64,000 nucleotides of DNA. It comes from Bacteroidales bacterium (GTDB lineage Bacteria; Bacteroidota; Bacteroidia; Bacteroidales; Tenuifilaceae). Both the position numbers and the translations under genes were made by a program. Positions 1 to 8,130 of the stretch are shown here, piece after piece; the first letter of the stretch is position 1; each line of letters begins with the position of its first letter. The stretch lies in assembly GCA_013376985.1 (NCBI GenBank), contig JACABB010000001.1:127560-191559 (forward strand), read 5' to 3'. The notes beneath the pieces are model-generated. The model worked only from the letters and a program-made list of their open reading frames with translations, was not told the origin of the DNA and did no database searches.

Positions 1-32
1 GATGAGGCTTTTTTATAATTGTGATTTATATT

Positions 33-2144
33 CTATTTTTTAAGCATTTTCTTGATTGCTTCAAGTTCAGCCTTGAGGTCTTGAATCTCCTTAGCGTCGT
101 TTTTGAGTTGAGCATTCTCTGCTTTTAAAGCATCAATTTGCACCTGTTGTTCCTGCAATGCTTTTACCAAAGGGGCAATAAAATCTGTATATCGAAGACC
201 TAGAGTACGATCAGCATCACCACCAATGGTAAGCATACTATTATTAGTACCAATTAGTTTTTCAATATCTTGTGCAATGAAACCATAGTTTATTTTATCG
301 TCACCTTGTTTCATCTGAAACTCAACGGGGCGAAGTTTTAGAATAAAATCCAATCCGCTATTTAAATCTTTGATATTCTTTTTCAATCGCATATCCGATG
401 CAGAAGTAAACGCTACTTGACCTTCAATTACAGAAACGGCCGTATTTCCAATCCTAACTTTATTATTAGCATTTGCAATAGCACCATTACCAATAGCCGT
501 AGCATTGATTGCTGTGGCTTGAGCCTGATTACCTAAAGCTACGGAGTAATTAGAACTGGCTACACTTCGAGTACCTAAGGAAATGGAACTTTGCCCACCA
601 GAGTTAGCTGCATAGCCCACTGCAATTGAAGCTTGCCCAGTAGCGTAAGTAGTGTCCGGATTTGATCCGTTTGCCCCAATGGCGATTGAGACATATGCTG
701 TTGATTTAGTATTTGTACCAAAGGCTATAGCATCGTTATTTAACGCTCTGGCATGGCTGCCTAATGCATATGCACGCTGACCATAACATTCTGCATTATC
801 ACCAATAGCATAGCTTCCCCAGGCTGTATTAGAACCGTATGCAACTTTTGAATTGCTTCCTATAGCATAGCTGTTAAGACCCCCTGAAACTGATGCGTTT
901 GTCCCAAAAGCGTAACAGTCTGTTGATCCTGTAACTAATGATGTATTGCCCAAAGCATAGCTGTTTGTAGAATAAGAAAGTACCTGTGCTGAATTTCCAA
1001 AAGCATAGCTGTTGGAAGAATTCGATAAAACTTTTGCTAGTTTTCCAAAAGCATAGCAATCAGAAGAACCCGATGATTCTGTTTGATAACCTATTGCAAT
1101 ATTATTTGTGTTTGTAGCTTGAGCCTGCGAACCAAAGGCGAAGGAGTAAAGCCCACTAGCAAGACAGGATTCACCAATTGCTGTAGCATAGGTATTGGAT
1201 GCTACAGTGTTATATCCCATAGCCTGTGAGTAGTCACCTTTTGCTTTGGAGTGGTATCCTGAAGAAAAGGAGTTAAATCCAACATCAGCAGGATCAAGTA
1301 CTTGAACTCTGCCTACTAAAAATGCCTCTTTCAATGGATACCATAGTAGTTGTGCGTTATCATTAATTATAAGTGGTGTACTAACGGGAGAGACATTAAA
1401 ATAATCGTTATCAGTTAGTTTTTTATTGGAAAGTCCACCCACAGCAAATCCACCTTTTGCTCCTTTTATAGAAGGAACTTCTTTTATCCAAATACGCGCA
1501 CTATCTGGTGTAATACGGAAATACTCGGTTGATGCTTTTGCCTGATTTGAAAGTCCTCCTACAGCAAATCCTCCTTTAGCACCCTTAATCACAGCATCTT
1601 CAACGTAAACTCTTACGCCACCTTGATATACACCAAGAACAACATTCCCATCTTTATTTTTTACTTCGAAGATTGGATCATCAGGTCCAGCTGTAGCGCT
1701 GCTAGTTACAGTATGTGCTGATGCCCACGTGCCGTTAACAGCATACTGAGCGTAGGGAACAGATTGGAGTTGGGTCAAACCCATTGAAATATATCCAGCC
1801 CCATCTTTTTTATCAACCTCTACTTTAACCCAAATGTTTCCATCTTTCCATACCACATTATTAATATCTCCTTGATTTTGAGCAACTCCCGCCCCAATTG
1901 TTAGGTTAATAATTCCTTGAGGGGTAGTAGTTTTCGAGTGAGTTTCGCTGTAATAAACTGGAGTTCCAGTGTCATTTGTAAGCGTTATGCGAATGGATAC
2001 ATCTTGGCTTGCTAGCGGTTGACCGCTGGAATTACGTATCACAGTTTGGTAACTAAACCCTTTTGGAATCTGCGAGTTTGCAACTTGGCAGATAAATAAA
2101 AATGCAAAAGGGAGAATGATAAGTTGTGGAATTCGAAATTTCAT
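33..2144 (-). CDS. Secreted YadA-head-like repeat protein with C-terminal peptidase S74 (intramolecular chaperone) domain
   Basis: The start is taken at the ATG at 2142-2144 because it opens a clear signal peptide (MKFRIPQLIIL... ending near NSQ); an upstream in-frame start adds an unlikely leader. About 703 residues. After an N-terminal domain of about 130 residues there are two copies of an IKGAKGGFAVGGLSN block, then roughly 300 residues of short repeats of the form AxAxGxxS/YAxGxxA, as in trimeric YadA/collagen-like adhesin heads. Near residue 579 begins an S74 domain (SDMRLKKNI ... NYGFIAQDIE), followed by a C-terminal coiled coil (LKAENAQLKND...). S74 domains in phage tail fibres and some bacterial surface proteins trimerise and may self-cleave before the Ser of the SD motif. 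No T9SS sorting domain or YadA membrane anchor is visible, so export beyond the signal peptide is unclear. Domain calls are confident; the adhesive role is inference. Confidence 0.85.
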   Translation of the reverse strand: MKFRIPQLIILPFAFLFICQVANSQIPKGFSYQTVIRNSSGQPLASQDVSIRITLTNDTGTPVYYSETHSKTTTPQGIINLTIGAGVAQNQGDINNVVWKDGNIWVKVEVDKKDGAGYISMGLTQLQSVPYAQYAVNGTWASAHTVTSSATAGPDDPIFEVKNKDGNVVLGVYQGGVRVYVEDAVIKGAKGGFAVGGLSNQAKASTEYFRITPDSARIWIKEVPSIKGAKGGFAVGGLSNKKLTDNDYFNVSPVSTPLIINDNAQLLWYPLKEAFLVGRVQVLDPADVGFNSFSSGYHSKAKGDYSQAMGYNTVASNTYATAIGESCLASGLYSFAFGSQAQATNTNNIAIGYQTESSGSSDCYAFGKLAKVLSNSSNSYAFGNSAQVLSYSTNSYALGNTSLVTGSTDCYAFGTNASVSGGLNSYAIGSNSKVAYGSNTAWGSYAIGDNAECYGQRAYALGSHARALNNDAIAFGTNTKSTAYVSIAIGANGSNPDTTYATGQASIAVGYAANSGGQSSISLGTRSVASSNYSVALGNQAQATAINATAIGNGAIANANNKVRIGNTAVSVIEGQVAFTSASDMRLKKNIKDLNSGLDFILKLRPVEFQMKQGDDKINYGFIAQDIEKLIGTNNSMLTIGGDADRTLGLRYTDFIAPLVKALQEQQVQIDALKAENAQLKNDAKEIQDLKAELEAIKKMLKK

Positions 2145-2472
2145 AATCATTAATTTAGTGAGACATTTTGCTAAATTGGTGGTTGCAAAAAACATTACAA
2201 ATTACAAAAAATCCATTGAATCAAAATAAAATACCTGAAAATGCTTTTTATTCTAAAATATAAAAATTCAAGTGCGCTCATTTTTCTAAAACAACAACAG
2301 CTATAATTTGTTCTATATGATTGTTTATAAGAGCTGCAACAACAATAACTTAAAAGGAATTATTCCGAACTGTTTTAGATAAAATAACTAGGATTAAAAG
2401 TTTAAAAACAACAACAAAAAAGCAGATAAACGTTAATATTCATCTGCTTTAAAATAAGAGTAAAAGAGTAAA
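2145..2472. other. Gene-free AT-rich spacer
   Basis: This very AT-rich spacer separates two minus-strand genes. It holds the terminator of the T9SS cargo gene at its right end and an 18-nt stretch at 2309-2326 that recurs with one mismatch upstream of the OmpP1-type gene (26641-26658). No open reading frame or RNA gene is apparent. Confidence 0.5.
2413..2450 (-). terminator. Rho-independent terminator of the T9SS cargo gene
   Basis: A 9-bp perfect stem (2419-2427 with 2442-2450, AAAGCAGAT/ATCTGCTTT) is followed on the minus strand by a T-rich run. It lies 23 bp past the stop codon of the gene at 2473-2985. Confidence 0.75.
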
Positions 2473-2985
2473 TTATTCTTTAATAAGTTTAATCACATCG
2501 CTGTTATAATTGCCAATTCTAACCTTAACAAGATAAATCCCTGATCTTAACGTTGCAACCGAAAATTCCTTTAACGCTTGATCTTCGAATTGGCCAAGGT
2601 TTTGAGTAATCATCTTTCGGCCGGTAATATCATAAACTTCAACAAGGAAATCACCTTTTGCCTTTTGATTATTTACCTCAAACCATACTTTATTAATAGT
2701 TGGATTTGGATACATCCTAAAATTAAGTGAAGGTAAATCGGTATTAGGAACATCGGTGGTAAAAAGATTACCTTGTTGGAAACCTTGGGTAAGGATAACG
2801 GAATTATCAGCACTTTTTATTGTTTCGATCACTGGTTCTCCAATTGTCCAGCTAATATTTAACCCGGATGCTACATCCTTATAATATCCGCCAGCCGATG
2901 AAACTACCTGCATCACAATTGCAGGGGTTTGCCCAAATGCTTGCACTAGGGCTAAACTTAATATTAGTGTAAAAATCTTTTTCAT
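2473..2985 (-). CDS. Small secreted protein with type IX secretion C-terminal sorting domain
   Basis: 170 residues. An N-terminal signal peptide (MKKIFTLILSLALVQAFGQ) is followed by a short domain of about 70 residues and then a classical T9SS type A sorting domain from about residue 90: MYPNPTINKVWFEV, a YDITGRKM strand, LRSGIYLVKV and a final IKLIKE. Such domains direct proteins through the outer membrane by the Por/Spr machinery and are usually removed on export. The passenger portion (GGYYKDVASGLNISWTIGEPVIET) matches the short beta domain often found directly before such sorting domains in Bacteroidota; I recognise no enzyme in it. It is transcribed alone, with its own terminator. Confidence 0.85.
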   Translation of the reverse strand: MKKIFTLILSLALVQAFGQTPAIVMQVVSSAGGYYKDVASGLNISWTIGEPVIETIKSADNSVILTQGFQQGNLFTTDVPNTDLPSLNFRMYPNPTINKVWFEVNNQKAKGDFLVEVYDITGRKMITQNLGQFEDQALKEFSVATLRSGIYLVKVRIGNYNSDVIKLIKE

Positions 2986-3122
2986 AATTTAATTGTTTTA
3001 TCAAAATACAAAACTAGTTACTAAAACTCAAAATTAAACTATAAAACAAAATTACAGAGCGAAAGTTATGATTTTTATAAATAAAAAGCCAAATTTTTTG
3101 ATAGAACACAAACATTACTTTA

Positions 3123-3151
3123 TTGTTTAACTTCAAAAGTTAATATTTTTG
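3123..3151 (+). promoter_or_regulatory. Bacteroidota-type promoter for cysH
   Basis: A TTG at 3123-3125 and a perfect TAnnTTTG -7 element (TATTTTTG, 3144-3151) are separated by 18 bp, the spacing expected for the Bacteroidota primary sigma factor. The start codon follows 26 bp after the -7 box, giving a short leader. Confidence 0.6.
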
Positions 3152-3177
3152 CTGAATTTACTTACATAAATTGCACT

Positions 3178-3888
3178 ATGAATAAAAATGTATTTAATGA
3201 ATTAATTCTAAAACTTAATGGTAAAACCAATGATGAGATTCTTCGGTGGTTTTTATACGAGTTTAAAGGTAGAATTGTTTTATCGTCGAGTCTTGGGGCA
3301 GAGGATCAGGTGCTTACCGATATGGTTGTGAAAATTGCTCCCGGAACTAGAATTTTTACGCTAGATACAGGTCGTCTTTTTTATGAAACATACGAGTTGA
3401 TAGAAAAAACCTGCTTAAGGTATAAGATTAAAATGGAAATATATTCCCCAAATAGCGAGCAGGTAGAGACGATGGTCGCTCAAAAAGGGATCAATCTTTT
3501 TTACCATAGTATCGAGAACAGAAAAGAGTGCTGTAATATTCGTAAGATAGTTCCTCTAAAAAGAGCCTTTAACGGTGCCGAAGTTTGGATTTGCGGGCTT
3601 CGCAAGGATCAGTCTATTACTCGATCGGAGGCACAAATGGCTGAATGGGACGAAGTTAACGGAATGATCAAGTTAAGCCCTTTGATTGATTGGACTGAAA
3701 AACAGGTATGGGATTACATTAAGGAGAATGGCGTGCCGTATAATACTCTTCACGATAAAGGTTATCCGAGTATTGGGTGCCAACCATGCACACGTGAAAT
3801 CTTTCCTGGTGAAGATATAAGAGCAGGAAGATGGTGGTGGGAGAATGCGGATAGCAAAGAGTGTGGATTACATAAACGTGAAAAATAG
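3178..3888 (+). CDS. cysH: Phosphoadenylyl/adenylyl-sulfate reductase (CysH)
   Basis: 236 residues, the usual length. It reduces activated sulfate (APS, or PAPS) to sulfite with thioredoxin in assimilatory sulfate reduction. The nucleotide-binding loop SSSLGAEDQ is at residues 36-44. Cys118-Cys119 and Cys201/Cys204 (GCQPC) form the four-cysteine [4Fe-4S] signature, which favours APS over PAPS as substrate. The catalytic cysteine lies in the C-terminal KECGLH motif (Cys229). No sulfate adenylyltransferase or sulfite reductase gene is adjacent, so the rest of the pathway is elsewhere. It is followed immediately by a terminator shared with the convergent tRNA-Cys gene; the pairing of a cysteine-pathway gene with tRNA-Cys may be chance. 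Confidence 0.92.
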   Translation: MNKNVFNELILKLNGKTNDEILRWFLYEFKGRIVLSSSLGAEDQVLTDMVVKIAPGTRIFTLDTGRLFYETYELIEKTCLRYKIKMEIYSPNSEQVETMVAQKGINLFYHSIENRKECCNIRKIVPLKRAFNGAEVWICGLRKDQSITRSEAQMAEWDEVNGMIKLSPLIDWTEKQVWDYIKENGVPYNTLHDKGYPSIGCQPCTREIFPGEDIRAGRWWWENADSKECGLHKREK

Positions 3889-3890
3889 TA

Positions 3891-3914
3891 AAAGCCCCAA
3901 AACTGGGGCTTTTT
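3891..3914. terminator. Bidirectional terminator between cysH and tRNA-Cys
   Basis: An 8-bp stem (AAAGCCCC 3891-3898 with GGGGCTTT 3905-3912) is followed by a T-run on the plus strand and, by symmetry, on the minus strand. It can end both convergent units. Confidence 0.8.
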
Positions 3915-3915
3915 G

Positions 3916-3986
3916 AGGTATCGAGCGGAGTCGAACCGCTGTACGCGGTTTTGCAGACCGCTGCCTAGCCACTCGGCCACGATACC
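3916..3986 (-). tRNA. tRNA-Cys (GCA)
   Basis: Reading the minus strand gives a full cloverleaf with acceptor stem GGTATCG/CGATACC, D-arm, anticodon loop with GCA, and a T-arm ending GGTTCGACTCC. The discriminator base is U73, the identity base for tRNA-Cys. The 3' CCA is not encoded. Confidence 0.95.
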
Positions 3987-4046
3987 GTTCTAGGCAATTG
4001 GGAAGCAAAGATACTAAAAAAATCTTTCTAGCAAGCCCTATCACTT

Positions 4047-4406
4047 TTATTTTACCACTTTACTAAGCGTAACACTAACCTTTTCTATTTTACCACCCAT
4101 AGGTGGATTTACCTTTGATACTTTTATAGTTGCAATTTCAACACCAACTAGTTCATTAGTAATAGATTCAAGAATTCTATTGCCAACATGTTCTAGCAAG
4201 TGCGATTTTATAGCCATCTCCCTTTTAACTATTTCAAAGGCTTTTTGATAGTTTACGGTGTCCTTTAAATTATCGCTTTCTTGGGCTTTAAGGGAATTAT
4301 ATTCAATTCTTAGGTCAACTAAAAATGTATTACCAATTACTTGCTCCTCTGCGTAATGCCCGTGATTAGCGTGGAATTCTATATTTTCTATTTCGATGAT
4401 TGCCAT
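4047..4406 (-). CDS. folB: Dihydroneopterin aldolase (FolB)
   Basis: 119 residues from the ATG at 4404-4406, which fits the family's start (MAIIEIENIEFHANHGHY); the in-frame extension upstream is not conserved-looking. FolB converts 7,8-dihydroneopterin to 6-hydroxymethyl-dihydropterin plus glycolaldehyde in folate synthesis, as a cytosolic homo-octamer. Supporting features are the HANHGHYAEEQ segment with the substrate-binding Glu, the DTVNYQKAF segment and the KVNPPMGGKIEKVSV C-terminal motif. It is divergent from the ECF sigma operon and alone in its unit. Confidence 0.9.
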   Translation of the reverse strand: MAIIEIENIEFHANHGHYAEEQVIGNTFLVDLRIEYNSLKAQESDNLKDTVNYQKAFEIVKREMAIKSHLLEHVGNRILESITNELVGVEIATIKVSKVNPPMGGKIEKVSVTLSKVVK

Positions 4407-4527
4407 AAATAATCGATTTTTAAGAAATAAATTTAGGGTACGAATTTGCCCAAAGTTTTTCAAATAAAAATAAAATTATAGAAATATTCCGTCTTTTTCA
4501 TTTACTTGTGTCTCTTATAGTATAAAA

Positions 4528-5106
4528 TTGGATTTGGACATCGAAACAATTGATATCAATAAAAGGCTGATTGAACGAGCTCGTCAAGGCGATCAGCAGG
4601 CAATGTACAGGCTATATAAATCGCACGTGCAAGCAATGTACAACACCTGTGTTCGAATTGTGGTTAATCAGTACGATGCGGAGGATATTCTTCAGGAATC
4701 GTTTGTTAGCGCATTTAAGAGTTTGGATTTTTATAAGGGAGAATCGTCATTTGGTACATGGTTAAAACGGATTGTAATAAACAAATCGTTAAACCATTTA
4801 AGGCAAAAAAAGCAGGCTTTTACCGATTTAGACAATCTGCAGATAGCGTATGAGGAAACCGATGATGAAGAAATCCCCGAAGTTACCCCAGAGGCTATTC
4901 ACGAGGCAATTAAATCTTTACCAGAGAAGGCCAGAGTGATTTTAAACCTCTACCTGTTGGAAGGATACATGCATAAAGAGATTGCCGAGATGCTTGATAT
5001 TTCGGAGTCAACTTCTAAATCGCAGTACCAACGGGCAAGGAAACTTCTTCAGGAAAAACTTAAAGGCAATGAATTTGTGAGCAAATCAAACGAATTAAAA
5101 GTTTAG
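4528..5106 (+). CDS. ECF-type RNA polymerase sigma factor
   Basis: 192 residues. The start is a TTG at 4528; no ATG lies near the expected N-terminus, and the next Met would remove part of region 2. Sigma region 2 spans about residues 12-85 (YRLYKSHVQAMYNTC, DAEDILQESFV, GTWLKRIVINKSLNHLR) and region 4 about 120-180 (LPEKARVILNLYLLEGYMHKEIAEML, SQYQRARKLL). It directs transcription of an extracytoplasmic stress regulon. It is followed after 2 bp by a single-pass membrane protein and then an exported repeat protein, so these three probably form one operon in which the second product restrains this sigma factor. Confidence 0.93.
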   Translation: MDLDIETIDINKRLIERARQGDQQAMYRLYKSHVQAMYNTCVRIVVNQYDAEDILQESFVSAFKSLDFYKGESSFGTWLKRIVINKSLNHLRQKKQAFTDLDNLQIAYEETDDEEIPEVTPEAIHEAIKSLPEKARVILNLYLLEGYMHKEIAEMLDISESTSKSQYQRARKLLQEKLKGNEFVSKSNELKV

Positions 5107-5108
5107 GT

Positions 5109-5624
5109 ATGAATTTAGAATCGTACATAAAGGAGAATCGGAATAGTTTAGACATAGAAAAACCTGACGAGGAATATCTATGGAAAGGCATTATAAATGT
5201 TGGTAAAAAAAGCAAGCATATTTTGCTATTTAGAATTGTTGCTGCCGCGTCTATTCTGCTAATACTAACGTTCACTTTCACCTATTTCTTTAATAGGGAA
5301 GATAAGCAAACGTTATTATTTGCAAATATCAACCCATCCCTTGCCAACCAAGAGATTCGGCTAACAGGTCAAATTGAAGCTTATTCCAAACTGATAAAGC
5401 AATCATCCTACGATGCTAGTCAAGTTGTAACGGGGAGTAGGGAAATTCAGTATATCAACGATTTAATTAATTACTACTCAAAAGACTTAAAGCAGAATGG
5501 GCCAAATCCTAAACTGGTAAACTCGTTGATGGATTTATACCAAAAAAAGGTAATGCTTTTAGAGCGAATGTTAAACGAAATTGAAAAAAGTAAAGATCAT
5601 GAACAACACAAAATCAATATTTAG
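5109..5624 (+). CDS. Single-pass membrane protein, putative anti-sigma factor
   Basis: 171 residues: a cytosolic N-terminus of about 38 residues, one transmembrane helix at about residues 41-61 (FRIVAAASILLILTFTFTYFF), then a helical periplasmic part of about 110 residues. I see no recognisable ZAS zinc motif, so the anti-sigma assignment rests on gene order (2 bp after an ECF sigma gene), size and topology. Its 3' end overlaps the next gene by 26 bp, indicating translational coupling. Confidence 0.75.
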   Translation: MNLESYIKENRNSLDIEKPDEEYLWKGIINVGKKSKHILLFRIVAAASILLILTFTFTYFFNREDKQTLLFANINPSLANQEIRLTGQIEAYSKLIKQSSYDASQVVTGSREIQYINDLINYYSKDLKQNGPNPKLVNSLMDLYQKKVMLLERMLNEIEKSKDHEQHKINI

Positions 5625-6921
5625 AATACTCATTCTATTCGTACTCGTACTTTGCTTTGCAAATCATTCATTTGCAAATAGTGATGAGGTTAAAGATAAA
5701 TTCGAAAAAACCTTTAAAGTATCTCAATCCGATATACTTGACCTAAATATGTACGACTCCGATCTTCAAATAAATACGTGGAGCAATAACGAAATTAAAC
5801 TCGCTGGCGATATTTTAATTTCAGGCGGAGATAAGGATGATATTGATAAGATTCTCAACGTTTTTAAAAATCCTGAGGTAAGTCAGGAGGCAGGGAAAAT
5901 TGGAATCAATACAGTTTTCAGCGAAGGCGCAATCCAAATCATGGGATTCTACAAAAAAACAAAACTTTCTAATGGTGAGTGGGTTTCTGTATCATCTATT
6001 AAATCAAACTATACAATTTGGATTCCAGAAAGCATTGCCTTTAAGCTCCTTAGCAAATACAATAATGTGAAAGCCCCAAATTTACTGGGCAAACTCGATT
6101 TCGAGTTATATAATGCTAATCTCGAAATGGGTGATTTTGGCGATAATAGCAGCTTTGATGCAAAATACTCAACCATTCATATTGGCAAAGGGCAGAATGT
6201 TAAGTTTGATATTTATGATTGTAAGATTTTTACCGATGAGCTTAAAAAAGTGATAATTAATTCGAAGTATTCAAAACTTACAAGCAAGGCAATTACCCTG
6301 TTAGCGCTGGAATCCTATAACGATGAGTTTAGCATCGATAATCTTAATGGTATTGATATGAGTGCTAAGTATACGACGCTGAAAGCAAAAGGAAATTCAA
6401 ATCTCGGAAAATTTGATTTGTACGATTGTTCTATTGAGGTTGAGGATTTTACAAAAATTGAATATAATTCAAAGTACACAGGATTCATTGCAAATAAGGT
6501 TAGTACATTCGCCATCGAAACAAGCTATAATGATACTTATGACATAAAAGAGATTAGCGATTTTTCAAGCAAAGAGTCTAAGTATAATAAGGTAAATATT
6601 GGTATAGCTCAAACATCAATTAACCTCCCAAACACTTACGACTCGGAGTTTAAGATCGGTAAAGTGGGTGCTAATTTCTTAAGTTTTAAGGGAGATTTCA
6701 AGTATGGTTCGGTGAGTATGGTCATAGATCCAACCATTAATTACAGCCTTTCATTCGAAAACACATACGGAGATATTACCTTTCCGAAGGAACGTTTCTT
6801 GAAAAAACCAACAACCCTTATCGAAAAGGATAACATAACAAAATTTGAGGGTACTACAGATCCAAATGCAAAATGCGAAATCAGTTTTACATCATACGAT
6901 CTTAGTTTTACAATACAGTAA
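5599..6921 (+). CDS. Exported beta-repeat protein of ECF sigma operon (DUF4097-like)
   Basis: 440 residues from the ATG at 5599, chosen because it opens a signal peptide (MNNTKSIFRILILFVLVLCF ... FA); a TTG 18 bp upstream is the alternative. The mature part repeats a motif around [LF]xxYDxxxxI/F (LNMYDSDLQI, FELYNANLEM, FDIYDCKIFT, FDLYDCSIEV, LSFENTYGDI), alternating with SKYSKL/SAKYTTL/ESYNDEF segments every 20-30 residues, which predicts a right-handed beta-solenoid or stacked beta-sheet. Such DUF4097-like proteins are common in Bacteroidota sigma/anti-sigma operons, and their role is not known to me. It is probably periplasmic or outer-membrane associated. A terminator follows at 6951. 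Confidence 0.75.
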   Translation: MNNTKSIFRILILFVLVLCFANHSFANSDEVKDKFEKTFKVSQSDILDLNMYDSDLQINTWSNNEIKLAGDILISGGDKDDIDKILNVFKNPEVSQEAGKIGINTVFSEGAIQIMGFYKKTKLSNGEWVSVSSIKSNYTIWIPESIAFKLLSKYNNVKAPNLLGKLDFELYNANLEMGDFGDNSSFDAKYSTIHIGKGQNVKFDIYDCKIFTDELKKVIINSKYSKLTSKAITLLALESYNDEFSIDNLNGIDMSAKYTTLKAKGNSNLGKFDLYDCSIEVEDFTKIEYNSKYTGFIANKVSTFAIETSYNDTYDIKEISDFSSKESKYNKVNIGIAQTSINLPNTYDSEFKIGKVGANFLSFKGDFKYGSVSMVIDPTINYSLSFENTYGDITFPKERFLKKPTTLIEKDNITKFEGTTDPNAKCEISFTSYDLSFTIQ

Positions 6922-6950
6922 ATCATTGATTAGGTTAGGGCTTCAGAATG

Positions 6951-6987
6951 CCTGCTACTTTGAAATGGTAAAGTAGCAGGTTTTTTT
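6951..6987 (+). terminator. Terminator of the ECF sigma operon
   Basis: A perfect 10-bp stem (CCTGCTACTT 6951-6960 with AAGTAGCAGG 6971-6980) with a 10-nt loop is followed by seven Ts. Confidence 0.88.
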
Positions 6988-7535
6988 ACGCATAACTACC
7001 AGAATTCGTTTATTATAATTGCCCACAATAATATCTGGGGAAGAATAAAGAATCCAAATTGTCATCGCCTAACGGCGAACTCGCAAAATGCGCTCGGTTT
7101 CTGCGAACTGTTAGCTCATGAGCGAACCGAATAATGCAGGAACTAAGAAGGGAACTCAGCGAAACTAATCCCCTTCTTTATATCCAGATTCCGGAACTTC
7201 GCCCGAAACCGAGTTTACGAGTTCAGCCAATGACAGATAAGTTTGTTTATCGAAATAGTAATCTAAACGGATATTTATAATTTTTAATTTAAGTTCTGGG
7301 AGATAGAATTAACATTCACAGGTTTCAACTATTACTAACACTTCAAAATTCATATTTAACCTTTTCTTAACACCATCTTTCATTTAAGTTAACACTATAT
7401 CAATAGCTTTGTTTTGGGTGTTTTCCAACGTCCCAAACAGTTAACTCGCTGATTGTGTAAGCCATAGTAATCTTACAAACAATTTGAATATTTACAAGCA
7501 ACTAAGAACAAACAAACTAGGTTAATTCTATAGCT
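6988..7535. repeat. Gene-free spacer with degenerate interspersed repeat
   Basis: Between about 7036 and 7240 the sequence becomes distinctly more GC-rich than its surroundings and carries motifs seen in other spacers of the window: GAATCCAAATTGTCATC-like text, AACTCGCAAAAT (also at about 22909) and CGCTCGGTT (also in the tRNA-Val inserts near 37615 and 37857). It has no long ORF and looks like decayed short interspersed repeats. The rest (7241-7535) is AT-rich leader sequence of the next gene with nothing I can identify. Confidence 0.45.
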
Positions 7536-8060
7536 ATGAAAATTATCACTATACTTTTCACTTCTATTCTTGTCATTAATATACCCATAGCCCTATCGGC
7601 TCAGAGTTATAAGACAATCAAGGTTGAAAATAAAATTTGGATGACCGAAAACTTTGATGCCGAAGTCCCTGGTAGCTGGTGCTATGATAATAATCCTGAG
7701 AATTGCAAAAAATATGGTAGGCTATATACCTATGAAGCTGCGCTTAAAAATTGCCCAAAAGGTTGGCACCTACCATCGGATCAGGAGTGGACAGATCTAA
7801 TAAATTATTTTGGAGGAGAAGATATTGCAGGTAAAGCATTGAAAAAGGATGGAAAATCGGGCTTTAATGCAATACTAGGGGGAAGTCGAATACCAATGGG
7901 TTCCTTTGGTTTGATTGGAACATACGGTTGTTTTTGGACATCAACAAAATATGATAAAGCACATGCATGGTATCGTTATATTACAGATCAAAACGATTAT
8001 ATTATACGTACGTATTTTACAGTTTCTTATGGTTTCAGCGTTCGTTTTGTTAAAGACTGA
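7536..8060 (+). CDS. Secreted FISUMP-domain protein
   Basis: 174 residues. A signal peptide (MKIITILFTSILVINIPIALSAQ) precedes one Fibrobacter succinogenes major paralogous (FISUMP) domain: IWMTENFD, SWCYDNNPENCKKYGRLYTYEAA, CPKGWHLPSDQEWTDL, GFNAILGG, FWTSTKYDKAHAWYRY, and a closing GFSVRFVKD. These domains resemble formylglycine-generating-enzyme/lectin-type folds and are found in surface proteins of Bacteroidota and Fibrobacteres; the biochemical role is unknown. The four cysteines in the first half are family-typical. It ends 70 bp before the HAMP-SpoIIE sensor gene and may be co-transcribed with it. Confidence 0.85.
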   Translation: MKIITILFTSILVINIPIALSAQSYKTIKVENKIWMTENFDAEVPGSWCYDNNPENCKKYGRLYTYEAALKNCPKGWHLPSDQEWTDLINYFGGEDIAGKALKKDGKSGFNAILGGSRIPMGSFGLIGTYGCFWTSTKYDKAHAWYRYITDQNDYIIRTYFTVSYGFSVRFVKD

Positions 8061-8130
8061 AATTGCTCATGTAAATAAATCTCACACCACTGATTTATTG
8101 CTTACAAGTCACTCTTTCACAATTAAGTAA

